A DNA stretch of 64,000 nt, from the NCBI RefSeq assembly GCF_008831285.2, contig NC_045141.1, positions 21,606,742 through 21,670,741 of the forward strand. Direction: 5' to 3'. Positions 1 to 10,213 of the stretch are shown in pieces. The position numbers were made by a program, and so were the translations under genes. Under the pieces are notes generated by a model. The model did no database searches, was not told the origin of the DNA, and saw nothing but the letters and a program-made list of their open reading frames with translations. Positions within the stretch are counted from its first letter, which is position 1. Every line of letters begins with the position of its first letter. This DNA is from Nymphaea colorata (Eukaryota > Streptophyta > Magnoliopsida > Nymphaeales > Nymphaeaceae).

Positions 1-794
1 GAAACAACTTCAGACTAGCAAAAGTCATTCTTTACTTCACATTTAGTTGGTTGCTAGTTTTTATTTTCTTCTTAATTGAATAATGGCGCTTTAAGTTGTT
101 TTGACCAAATTTAACATGCAGCCTTGGCTAATTTAATAAAATCCCCTTTTGAATTGCCAGAATAAACAAGCCTGAAAACTCAGCTCGAAGATCATTTTTT
201 TTTCCCTGTAATAGCCGCAAACTTTTAGCCAAATTTCACATTTTTCAAATCTTCTATAACCATTTTCCCTTTTAACCCTCGTGTAGACCAGTGTTTTTTC
301 ATAAAATTAATTACACGGGAAGACTAAGAATCGATGTAAACAATTAGCTTGATTTTCCCAAGCTTAGATAGGATTCAACAAGATGATCCTTTGTACAATT
401 GCTTGGATTTCAGACGTGGTTTCATGTAAAACTAATGCGTATGCGAATCAAAACTAAAGGAAAAAGAAAATCTTTCCATGAGGATGATGATAGACAGCAA
501 TTTGTTTTTTTTACATATATATTTCTGCGCTTACGCAAACCAACAACTAGATCATCCGGTATTGTGATCAGAAACTTGAATGTCGAAGTTAAACAATGAT
601 CAGCACAATACGGTGCACGATTTAAAGAAGGTCACTCTGAACAGGGACCGGATGTTGGTCTTCGTTGTCTATGAAAACAGAAAAAGTTCTGACTCGCCCT
701 TGTTTGATCCCAGAAGAAACTCAGGATTTAATGTTTCTTGCCTCCACGTTCAAATGGAAAATTCTGCGAATCTTTGTCACCTTTGGAATTTCAG
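1..794 (+). other. Intron 1 of transferase copy 1 (inferred)
   Basis: No coding segment is recognisable here. A stretch near positions 76-112 (a TTGAATAATGG-like run followed by CCAAATTTAACATG) closely matches a stretch at about 15,330-15,375, which is intron 1 of copy 3. I infer that this is intron 1 of copy 1 and that its exon 1, with the membrane anchor, lies left of the window. The stretch ends in an acceptor, TTTCAG, at 789-794. Confidence 0.55.
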
Positions 795-1840
795 AGTACA
801 GGGGACCCTCTTGATGCTGTACTACGAAGAGTGGCCATGGAGAACAAGACCCTCATCATCACGGGGATAAACAAGCCATACGCAGGGAACAACAGCATGC
901 TGGAGCTCTTCCTCGAGGCCTTCCGGCAAGGAGAGGACACGCAGCACCTGCTAGAGCACTTGCTCGTCGTGGCCCACGACCAGCCGGCCTTCGAGAGGTG
1001 CCAGCAGCTCCACCACCACTGCTACAGGTTGGTCACCGACGGCGTCGACTTCGCCGGAGAGAAGATGTTTATGAGCCAGGATTACCTGAAGATGGTGTGG
1101 AGGAGGACCCTCTTCATCGGAGACGTGCTCAAGCGAGGATACAACTTTATCTACACTGTAAGCCAGAGAGAGAGACCGCCAAAATCTGAGCATATAGTAG
1201 AAAGATAGCTTTCTACATTTTGTCTCGAGATTTCTTTTCCCAGATTTAGATTTGGCCCATTTTTACTGCCTGGAATCGAAATAATCACCAGTTCGTTCAA
1301 AATATGTATTATGCATCGTTTCTCTTGCAGGATGCTGACATAGTGTGGTTCCGGAATCCATTCAAGCGATTTACTGCAGATGATGATGTGCAGATGAGCT
1401 GTGACCATTACGACGGCAGGCCCTACGATACCAAGAACGCCGCCAACACCGGCTTTCATTTCGCGAGATCAAACAAGAAGACGATCAAATTTTACGATCT
1501 ATGGTACGAGAGCAGTAAGAACTACTCAAAGATGCATGATCAAGCTGCACTGTACATTCTCAAGGACCGTGGCATCATTGAGCAACTGGGCCTGAAGTTC
1601 AGGTTTCTGGACACGCTCTACTTTGGTGGGTTCTGCCAGAAAAGCAGAGACCTGAGGGAGGTCAACACGATGCACGCAAACTGCTGCCGGAGCATAAAGG
1701 CGAAGTTGGCTGACCTGAGGGCTTCGCTTCAGCAGTGGAAGAAATTCGTTTCTGCCAAAAACTTCAGTTCCAGTGGGTCGTGGCCGAGACACACGAATTG
1801 CATCAATTCATGGAGGACTACGCCTACTCTTACTAACTGA
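795..1840 (+). CDS. Nucleotide-diphospho-sugar transferase (At4g15970-like), copy 1, 5' partial
   Basis: Two exons are visible: 795-1157 and 1331-1840 (stop TGA). The intron is GT-AG with donor ACT|GTAAGC and acceptor TTGCAG|GATGCT, and both junctions are phase 0. The 290 visible residues match the PF03407 family of plant transferases. Exon 2 carries the family pattern ENKTLIITGINKPYA and a WRR/RGYN block. Exon 3 opens with the metal/nucleotide-sugar DxD motif (DAD, then IVWFRNPF) and has FGGFCQ and VNTMHANCC blocks. Known members are type II membrane proteins predicted to act in the Golgi, but the exact sugar and acceptor for this subfamily are not established. The reading frame is open throughout. 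Oddities are NTGFHFARS where the other copies have NAGFYFVRS, and a diverged C-terminus. Copy 2 converges on it from the other strand. Confidence 0.85.
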
Positions 1841-2597
1841 TTTTGTGAGAGTACCCAACGTTTAGTTGAAAGGATTTCATCGGTACCAACAGTGTTGCAT
1901 TTTCCTTCAATTTGTAGAAGAAAAGAGATGCATTTAACCCTTAGGATGAACTATAATAAATTTAGTTTCTTCAAGTGTGAAATACCTTTTAGGGAGTCTA
2001 TAACATACTGTTGACTGTACTATGAAGTAAAATAATATACTTTTGTCCATCTATTACAGAAACAGATGGTGGATTTGTCTTGCTAATGCTATAAACCAAA
2101 CGGTTTGAGCAGTTGATGTTTTGGATGGACTCAATATGCGTGAAATTCATCAAAACTGAACATTAGGTGACAACATGCATCAGCTGCACTTATATCAATT
2201 CCTGAACTCATTGTTTACAATTAATGAATTTCATGCATATTAAGATGGAATTCATCTATTTAGGTATGCAACTCACCGAAATCAATTTGCAGACAAGTTC
2301 AGTTTTATAACACGCCCACTTGAGCTGAAGGACCTTCCAAACCTCATTGATATGTCATGTCGGGCAAGTATAATTGAAGTACTTATGAACAACATGGCAC
2401 CAAATATGTAGGAGATAGACAAATACATGTTGCATATGAAATTTTGTAGTCTGAAATCAAAGTTCACAACAGGAACCTGCAACGCATAAAAGAATAGACA
2501 TTGATAATTAAAGGGCACTAAAAATTGTCATTGAGCAAATCAGGTTTTTCTTTCCTTCTTTGTGGGTGTAGGTCCTTCTAAATTAAAGGAAGTTACT
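1841..2597. other. Convergent 3' intergenic region between copies 1 and 2
   Basis: AT-rich sequence of 757 bp between two stop codons that face each other. It must hold the 3' UTRs of both genes. I see no gene, repeat array or structural RNA here. Confidence 0.6.
1955..1960 (+). terminator. Candidate poly(A) signal of copy 1
   Basis: AATAAA lies 115 nt after the stop codon of copy 1, a usual distance in plants. The region between copies 1 and 2 has no other clear signal for this transcript. Confidence 0.4.
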
Positions 2598-5118
2598 TCA
2601 TGATCTTTTTCCGTCATTCTTCTTCTGCTTCGATTTGTCTCTCGAAGGCCAACAAGTCTTAGGATACGGCCATCCGCTTGCAGAGCTGCTACCATCAGTA
2701 GACGTGAAGTTCTTAAAAGCTTGAAAAACGGCCCTTAAATCTGCCAACTTTTTCCTCATTGTCCTACAACAGTTTGCATGCATTGTGTTAGCCTCCTTTA
2801 TGTTCCTCCTCATATGACAGAACCCTCCAAAGTAAACTGTATCCAGAAACCTGAATTTCAAGCCAAGTTTCTTGAAAGCAGGTTTGTCTTGGAGTTTCTG
2901 AATCACATCCTGTTCTTGAACGCCTATGCCCTGGCTTTTGTACCATAAATCAAACAGTTGAATCGTTCTATTGTTTGATCGGACGAAATAGAAACCAGCA
3001 TTGATTTTATTTGATATATTGTATGGTTGGCCTTTATACTTGTCACAGGTTATCTGCATGTCATCATCTGTATTCATGAGACGTGCAAGAGGGTTTCTTA
3101 ACCACAGAATATCAGTATCCTGCCACAACAGAGAAGCCATAGTGCACTGTTAGCTTTCACTCAGTTCGAGCTTACTGCCATTTGGTAGAAGCCCAACAGT
3201 GTCAAGGTTTTGAATGAAGTAATGAGAAGACATTGAAAGCCTTTCTAAAGTCGCCGACCTCATGTCAAGCTTCTGATCTCTAGCCATGAAAAGGCATAGG
3301 TCGCGTTTGGATGACACCTTGAAGAAATGGTTTTTTCTGAAACCGGGTTTTGTGAAAACCAATTTTTCTATTGAGTTTTGAAAACCTGATTTATGTGACC
3401 TGTCAAAATCCAAAATTTCACTTTTTGAAACCTGGTGTTTGTTTGGGTGACAAAAAATAAGTTCTACATCGTACCATTATTTACGATCAAGGTTGTTGAC
3501 ATATTTATCATAATAACTGAAGCAAAATGAGCAGCGTCTTTTCCCTCAAAGAGCAGGAGGATGGCAGATCATGAGGGGAATGAATCCTTTCAAATTTCCA
3601 TATGAGGTAAAGATGAAGGCCACGTAAGAACTTACAGTAAACACGACGTTGTATCCTCGTTGGAGGACGTCTGCTATAAATTGAAGTCTTCTCCACATCA
3701 TCTTGATATAGATCTTGGCCTCAAACAATTGTTCACCGGAAAAATCCAACTCAGTGGTGATTCTGTAACAATGTCGGTGAACACGCCGGCACTTGTCGAA
3801 GGCTTCATTGTCAACAGCAGCAATAAGGAGATGCTTGATCAAGTCCTGCGTGCCTTCACCTTCTCGGAGACACTGGAGGAACAGATCAAGCATGCTGCCA
3901 TTTTCTGCATATGGTTTGTTTATTACTGTGAGTATGAGAGTCTTATTCTCCATGGAAACCCTCTCTAGTACAGCATCCAGTCCTCCATCCTGGTACATGA
4001 ACAGCCAGAATCATAAGTGCTGTGGCTATCCGTTTTCCACCTCCGTTACTAAGTCATATTTAACAACGAGAAGAGCAAAAAGGAGATATATAAATTGATC
4101 AATGTGATCTAGAATTGTATGGTATATGCTCATTGCTGCTACAGTACTGTACATATACTGGTTGATACAGGTCCAAAAGTTTACTGCGGGCGCTTCTTGT
4201 GGCAGGGTGGAATTTGGTTGTGCTTTTGAATGATGTTGCAGAGTGGAATTTGGTTGTGCTTTTGAATGACGTTGCAGAGTGGAATTTGGCTGTGCTTTTG
4301 AATAAGATGGCGGATCCTTAATTGCTTTATCGATTCGAGGCCTGCCATCAATCTTTGGCCTCTGCGCTATGAATCTTCCGTAGGTCTGTTAGGAGAAGAT
4401 TACAAAAATCATCATCAACTAGTCATGACTCTGTGCCAACATTCTTGATTCAGACTCGACAATGATCATGATCATTTCTAATTCATTACTGCCGCATGGA
4501 GAGATGAGAGAGGGAGAGAGAAATTGTGCCCACAAGCCGACACCAAAATACTTAAATTCGACAGAAGCAAAAGTGTAAAAGGCAAGGAAAGCAAAGAAAA
4601 TTAAGTTTGCGTCATAGCAATTGATTTAAGTTATAACAACAACTGCATTAAATTTCCTTTTTCGGACGGTAATAACAATAAAATTAAGTTTTTCAATTTT
4701 AAATGATCAACTTACAGGAACCAACTCCCCACCCCACTCTCTTTCGTGATTTAAACCAGATGTACAGTATTAATCTCTTATGATATTTTCTTCAAATAAT
4801 TATGCATCCTAATGTCAAACCAATTTTATATGATTGAATTTTTGAAAAATATGAAATAGAGTGCTGACGAACTGAAAGGTGGAAAACAGAGTCTAAAGCC
4901 TAGAGGAAAGAAAGAAAGAAAGAAAAATCAGCAACTAGCACCTCTTCAAGCGGTGATTCTTGGGAATAGAGGAGGAAGTTCCATGAACACAAGAGCCCCG
5001 CGGTAACAAGAAATCCAAAGAGCAAGGCGCCCGCTACCATAGTCGAAGTTTGCTTGCACCCAAGTTCGGCAAGTTTCGGCCAACCCCTGTGGCGCTGCCA
5101 ATTACCTGAACTCTTCAT
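2598..5118 (-). CDS. Nucleotide-diphospho-sugar transferase (At4g15970-like), copy 2, complete
   Basis: Three minus-strand exons: 4942-5118, 3636-3989 and 2598-3119, all joined in phase 0, giving 350 aa. Exon 1 codes for a basic cytosolic tail and one membrane segment (about residues 27-47), the usual Golgi type II layout. The start is the ATG of MKSSGNW at 5118, which aligns with MKKSGGW of copy 3; upstream in-frame codons include no better ATG. Exon 2 has ENKTLILTVINKPYAENGS. Exon 3 opens with D178-T-D180 (DTDILWLRNP), followed by NAGFYFVRSN, FGGFC and NTMHANCC. Splice sites are GT-AG; the first donor is a weaker GTGCTA. Intron 1 holds a 36-bp minisatellite. This is the only copy on the minus strand. 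It looks functional; substrate unknown. Confidence 0.88.
4198..4305 (-). repeat. 36-bp minisatellite, three units, in intron 1 of copy 2
   Basis: Three head-to-tail units of 36 bp (4198-4233, 4234-4269, 4270-4305) share GTGGAATTTGG and TGTGCTTTTGAAT and differ at a few bases. The array is wholly intronic. Confidence 0.85.
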
Positions 5119-5175
5119 GGCTCCCGAACCAGTAATTTGGCTTCGTTCTCGCTTCTGCAAAGAGAAGAAAGCAAA

Positions 5176-5182
5176 TTTATAG
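5176..5182 (-). promoter_or_regulatory. Candidate TATA box of copy 2
   Basis: On the minus strand this reads CTATAAA, 58-64 nt upstream of the ATG at 5118. The position would give a short 5' UTR. Confidence 0.4.
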
Positions 5183-6006
5183 ATTTGAAAGTTCAGAAAC
5201 CTTCATCTTCTAATTGTTTGTGTAACGATTAACGAAGGGTGTCGGTCAGCCATTTGAGTTGGTGCAGGTTAATTGGTCTTCCAATCTGCATCACCTTGAA
5301 TTCTCTATAATGCCTTTGTCTCATATAGATTATTTGATCATAAGCTAAAGCAGTTGACATCTTGAACTTGGTGCCAGTTGTATTTCATATCAATCAGTTC
5401 CAATCGATGATCTGCTAGGAGAGTACGGAAGCATTCTTTGTGGGGCAGCACATTCTCCGCAGTTGATCCATAGGTAACCTCAAAACAAGGTGAATTAGAC
5501 ATTAGTTTTTCCTTTGTCAATGTTTCACACTTGCGCGGTACATACAATAAAGTATTATTTTGTTGTGATGTCAATTAATATTATTATAGATACATATAAT
5601 AAATCTTATAAATATAATATTAAAGGTTTGTTTGGTAACATATAAAACATTGGGCATCACCAACGCATATTTCAATATTTCTTACAGAAATACAGTGCTC
5701 CTTCATCTTTGATGTAGATCTCTGACACAGTTGCTTTTTGAGACCATTGTTTCTGCGGATGCATGTTGGTCATATACGAAATTTTTGTAAGTCAGTATAA
5801 TTAATGATGAAAATGCCTTTAGTTGATAAAAGAAATCATAAAGACAAAAAAGAAAACTGAAAAAAATTTAAAAACTAAGCAAAACATTTATTTTTAAATA
5901 ATTTTCAAAACATCTCTGCTTCATATATCTGTTGCATGCATAGCGCACGCACTCATTCTCTGTTCCGAGTCGCACTATTTTTCTATTAATTAATAGTAGT
6001 CATCAG

Positions 6007-6105
6007 TTGTCATGCTCGTCAATTCCAAAGCACTGCGTGCACGTCTTGTCCATGCGTCATCTTCGTCAATTTCCCACTGCGTGCACGTCTTGTCCATGCC
6101 CCACT
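6007..6105. repeat. Two-unit tandem duplication
   Basis: Two adjacent units of about 50 bp both contain CGTCAATT and then CACTGCGTGCACGTCTTGTC followed by CATGC. The second unit lacks a few bases found in the first. Confidence 0.75.
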
Positions 6106-7238
6106 ATAGTGGTGAGCATTTCATTAAAAATAATATTTGTGTGTGTGGACCCAAAACGGTCCGCGGCATGGAGTTTTATACAACAAAAATGTTGTTTAAA
6201 AAAACGTTTAAATACTCTAAAAATATGTCAATTGAAAAAAAAAAGGCAAAAAATACTTTCTGTACGTGTTTTTTCATGCTTTTTAATGTCTGACAACTTG
6301 TTCCCATTTTCTAGCCCATCGTTTTTTTTTTTCTTTTTAAGATTTTCTTAAAATTTATTATATTAGCTGATTGTATAATACCTTAGAAAAACCATTTAAA
6401 ATTCAAAAATGATATTTGTGACTAACATATGGCTGTATCCAACTGAAAGTTGTAGTTCCTATGTCCAAGGCTGTTAATTTTCAGATCTTCAAAACATTCT
6501 TTCACATATAAGAAAAACACAATTCAAGGCAATAACAGCCTCTGTGACAATTGTATCCTTTATTTAATTTGTTTTTTGGTTTTCATTTTAACTCTCATTG
6601 AAGCCTGAACATTATACAGCTGCCACCATTGGTTGCCATGATTTTAAGGGGTTAATATATAAAATAAAATAGATTTATAAAACACTTGTTACAACATTTT
6701 ATGAATCTAGTCTATTTTTTAGACATATTCATAAGACTGTAACATGTTATTACTACTCCCAAACAGCTCTTAAGGAGTCATTTGGAACTTGTTACTATTT
6801 CATGCATTTGGCTCAAAAATTAGTTAGATTCATTAGATACGTTAGAAAATGTTATATGGATCTGCTCATTTTTATTTGTGAGTTGTGGTTTTTATTTATT
6901 GTTTTCTTCTAGTCTCATGGATCTGCTTTTAGTCTCTGTAAAGGGTCTTATGGTTCATTAGAAAAGCAGTCACCGGCTTTAATAAAAAACGCTAATTGTT
7001 CTTTTGTGTTTCCTTTCCTTGTATACTAAATTCCCGTCCCATTCAGGACTCCTAATTGAATGCATGAATGGATGGATTCTTCAACAACAGAACATGGCAT
7101 TTGGCTTACTTAAAAAATTAACATCCGTCTATATTAACATTTTTATGAAAGTTCCTATACAGAGAACGAATTCAGCGATTTGACAACTGATCTTTACTAA
7201 ACGGCCGCACCAACCAAGGAACCATGCACCCATCTGAT

Positions 7239-7402
7239 CAGGGGTGGAGCCCGGGGTCTGCTTGGGCGTTTGCCCCATCTCAAAATTTTGTTTTCATAAA
7301 TTTTATATCATTTAACTTGTTCTATATAAAATTTTTGAAAAATGATATTTCGGTTATAGTCAAAATTTAAAAACAAACTTTAATTCGACCTCCTCATAAA
7401 TA
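7239..7402 (+). repeat. CAGGGGTGGAGCC-ended repeat, right end missing
   Basis: Begins with CAGGGGTGGAGCC and shares with the repeat at 7870-8059 the internal stretch TTTTTGAAAAATGATATTTC and a following AAATTTAAAAAC. The right inverted end is not found, so this copy looks truncated. Confidence 0.5.
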
Positions 7403-7869
7403 CTTTGTGTGTGTTCAATGAATATGTCTCAAAGATTGATGCTGAACATGCACTACGATCTAATGTTTCATGAACACCCCCTCAACCCAAGCCTCTGATA
7501 TGGGCCCGGGTCAGCCCGATTACAGTAAAAAAATATTATAAATATGTATATAAATTAATAAAAAATTATCTCTCTCCCTTTGTTCTTCCCCTAAAAAATT
7601 TATTATCGGGCCCACCCAGGCCGGCCCAATAACAAGTCAGGCCGGCCTGGGTCACTTTTTTACGAGCTCGAGTCAGGCCGGATACCTGGCGGCGGCCCAA
7701 CCCGGTGCCCAAGCTTACCTCAACCAATCCTTAGAGTAGATTCATGAAATACTTAGAGTGTTCCAACTATCAAATGACCTCTTAGGCCTTAGAGTGCAAG
7801 CAAGTCACAAGATTTTATGCCTCTCGGTAATTAATAGAGTACTATTTCTTCAAGTCACAATAATATATA

Positions 7870-8059
7870 CAGGAGCAGAGCCAAGGGGGGCCCGCATGGC
7901 CCCTAGCCCCACCTCAAAAAAAAATTTTAATTTACATATAAATATTAGATAATTTCACTTATCTTATATAAAAATTTTGAAAAATGATATTTCAGCTCTT
8001 GTCGAAATTTAAAAACTTTAATTCGGCCCAATCATAAAAAAATTTCGGCTCCGCCCCTG
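7870..8059 (+). mobile_element. Small MITE-like element with GGGGCGGAGCC inverted ends
   Basis: About 190 bp starting CAGGAGCAGAGCC and ending GGCTCCGCCCCTG. The ends are imperfect inverted repeats of about 13 bp. The flanks are both TATA-rich, so a target duplication cannot be read safely. There is no coding capacity. The class is uncertain. Confidence 0.5.
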
Positions 8060-8556
8060 CATATAGATATGTTCATTAGTTTTTATTTACTTTGTATCTA
8101 ATTATGTTTTCCAAATCAAACTTGAAATTTGTTTACCTTTAATCTTCCCAGAACTAGATGAAATGTAGTAAGCCTCTCGTGCGGCGATCAGTTTTCTTTG
8201 TTCGCCTGAGGGGGTCCATCAGGCTAGGGCATTGTCTTTCAGTTGGCAGTCTACTATCTTCAATTGTGTTTTCGCCGGCTCACTTCAGCTGAGAGACGCT
8301 CGAGGACTCCTCCAGGCTTTCCTCCTGCCCGCGCGTTGTTGTTTTCTCCTCTTGCAGATGGGTGATTGTTCCTTGCGGCCGCGGCTCCCCAAGGTGGTCT
8401 CCGTTGGTAGGCCAGCCCCTCACCTTGGTGTGTCCCCTCTTCTCGGTGTGCTTCAGGCTTCGTCACCTTCTTCGGTCTGTCGCTTCTATCCGCGTCAGAT
8501 GGGGCCAGTGGTGGTGTCAGAGGTATGCTTCCTTGAACGGCCGCCTATGTTCTTTG

Positions 8557-9101
8557 CTAGGTCACCGCGGTACGGCATATTGACCCACGTATCGGTACCG
8601 GTACACCGGTACGGCAGAACCGGTACCTACGTGGTGGTAGGTTTGGATCTGGTTTCGGGTCAAAACCAGATCCAAACCAAGTTTCCCCGAAAAAAATGTT
8701 TTAAAACCAAACTCTTCTCACCCGTTGAGGTCTCCCACCACCAACTTACAAACATAATGAGCGAAAACATTCTTATATGTTAGTTTCTTATTTCAGATTT
8801 TTTCGATACAGGACTAAAGAAGCTTCTTTATAAGTTATAAAGAACCTTCTTTAGTCCTGTCTGAAACAGGAAACTAATATATAACAATGTTTCCACTTTT
8901 CATGTATTGTAAGTCATTGTGAAGTTCGTTTTTATGATATGGTGTTTTTTCTCTTCAAAATTTATAATTTTTTTAATTAAAAAATTAACTTTATTACATA
9001 AAATTTACACCGTACCCGTACCATAAATTTCAAAAACGTCGTACCAGTACCCGTTTTCCCGTACCCGTACCAGCACCCGTACTCGTACCCAGGTGACATA
9101 G
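8557..9101. mobile_element. hAT-like nonautonomous foldback element (MITE) inside the LINE
   Basis: The ends are imperfect inverted repeats: left CTAGGTCACCGCGGTACGG, right end read from the other strand CTATGTCACCTGGGTACGA. An 8-bp direct repeat GTTCTTTG flanks it at 8549-8556 and 9102-9109. An 8-bp target duplication fits the hAT superfamily. The outer parts are rich in GGTACCGGTAC-like motifs and the centre is a long palindrome. There is no transposase. Because it interrupts LINE sequence, it inserted after the LINE. Confidence 0.8.
8769..8897. repeat. Central palindrome of the MITE
   Basis: The core GGACTAAAGAAGCTTCTTTA is matched in inverted order by TAAAGAACCTTCTTTAGTCC across a short centre near 8834. 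The pairing extends outward through TTAGTTTC and GAAACTAA. A transcript would fold into a long hairpin. Confidence 0.75.
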
Positions 9102-9898
9102 GTTCTTTGGTTCTATCAGACTTCCTTGGCCTGAGCCTGCTTGTCCAGGTACGCGGGGTCCACCTTTTTCGGTACAGATTCCGCAGATCTACAGGTCAGG
9201 TGATTCCGCAGATCTTCGGTGGTAGAGCTACCGCCTTCACAGCTTTCGCCCTTGCTTCCCTCACTGCGGGCGCCAGCCTCTCCTCAGCGTAGGAGTCTAG
9301 CCTACTCTCTGCCGCGCTCCCCTGAGGTACCCTGCTTGCCCTTTCCTTTTCCTGCTTTGCGAGCTGGGGCTTCACGCAAGTCCACCTTGTGATGCCCCGA
9401 CCCGATTATGTTTGCTGATCAGTTTGGCCTTGGCGACGTCCGGTCGTCCGCATCGTTAATTTCGACTGCCCGCCCGTCGGCAGGGGGTCGCCCCCGTGAG
9501 GTTGCTGTTGTTGCTCGCTCTTGTTCGACTGCGGCCTGCGTTGTCTTGGCCTCTGGCATCTCGGCACCCCCAGTCAGCCTTTCTCCCCCTGTTGCCTTTA
9601 CGTTGCTCTTTACATTGGTTACTGGCCCCCCTATGCCCCCCCTTACACCCAGGACCTCCTCCTTTGTCTATCTGCTTTGGGTTTCTTCTGTTTCTTTTGA
9701 CAGTAGTTTTAGCTCCGGCTTGCCTTCCCTGCATATTCTGCTGCATAGACTTAGTCGCGGCTCTCCTCAAAACCCGCCTACCAGCCCCTCCCACCTGTTA
9801 GCCCTGCCCTCCCCTGCATCCCTTGTGTTGGCTATTTTTCCCCCGCCCTGTGGTTTGAGTTTGCACCCACCTCCGCCCCCTCGTCCTCCCCTGTTCAG

Positions 9899-10213
9899 TT
9901 GCCTGATCCCACCACTAGACCAGTGGTTTGTCACTCCCTGCCCGATAGGTTGCCACTTGTTGCCCCCTTGTTGGATGCTGAGTTAGGCATCTCCCTCCCG
10001 GATGCGCTTGACGCTCTTAAGGTCTCTCTTTCGCCGGAGCAACTTGATTTGTTACATTCCTCTTTTGTTGCCGCTGTGGCACCGGTCTCCCGCTCCAGCC
10101 TGGCCAGGTTGCGGCGGGAATTGCGTAGGATTGGGGCTTCTGCAGCCTCCATCCTCCCTCCTGGTGCCGCCAGGGCGGCTAGGCGTGCGTCGCTTCACGT
10201 GGTTTCCCTATGA
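9899..10213 (+). pseudogene. LINE ORF1, 3' part
   Basis: A 104-aa open stretch ends at TGA 10211-10213. It codes for a Leu-rich segment followed by an Arg-rich tail (SLARLRRELRRIG and AARAARRAS), which fits the nucleic-acid-binding C-terminus expected of a LINE ORF1 product. Upstream coding sequence in the Pro/Ser-rich region 9408-9900 lies in other frames, so ORF1 is decayed. No zinc knuckle is visible. Its stop overlaps the ORF2 start as ATGA. Confidence 0.5.

Larger units (their letters stand above)
5183..8169. other. Intergenic DNA upstream of copy 2
   Basis: About 3 kb of AT-rich DNA without a recognisable gene. It includes a short tandem duplication at 6007-6105 and two copies of a CAGGGGYGGAGCC-ended repeat. 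Around 7500-7720 there is a GGCCCGG/GGCCGG-rich patch typical of decayed plant repeats. Confidence 0.6.

Noticed and set aside
3300-3435. Possible MITE in intron 2 of copy 2
   Set aside because: The two GTTTGG-type ends are in direct rather than inverted order and no target duplication is visible, so I do not list it as an element.
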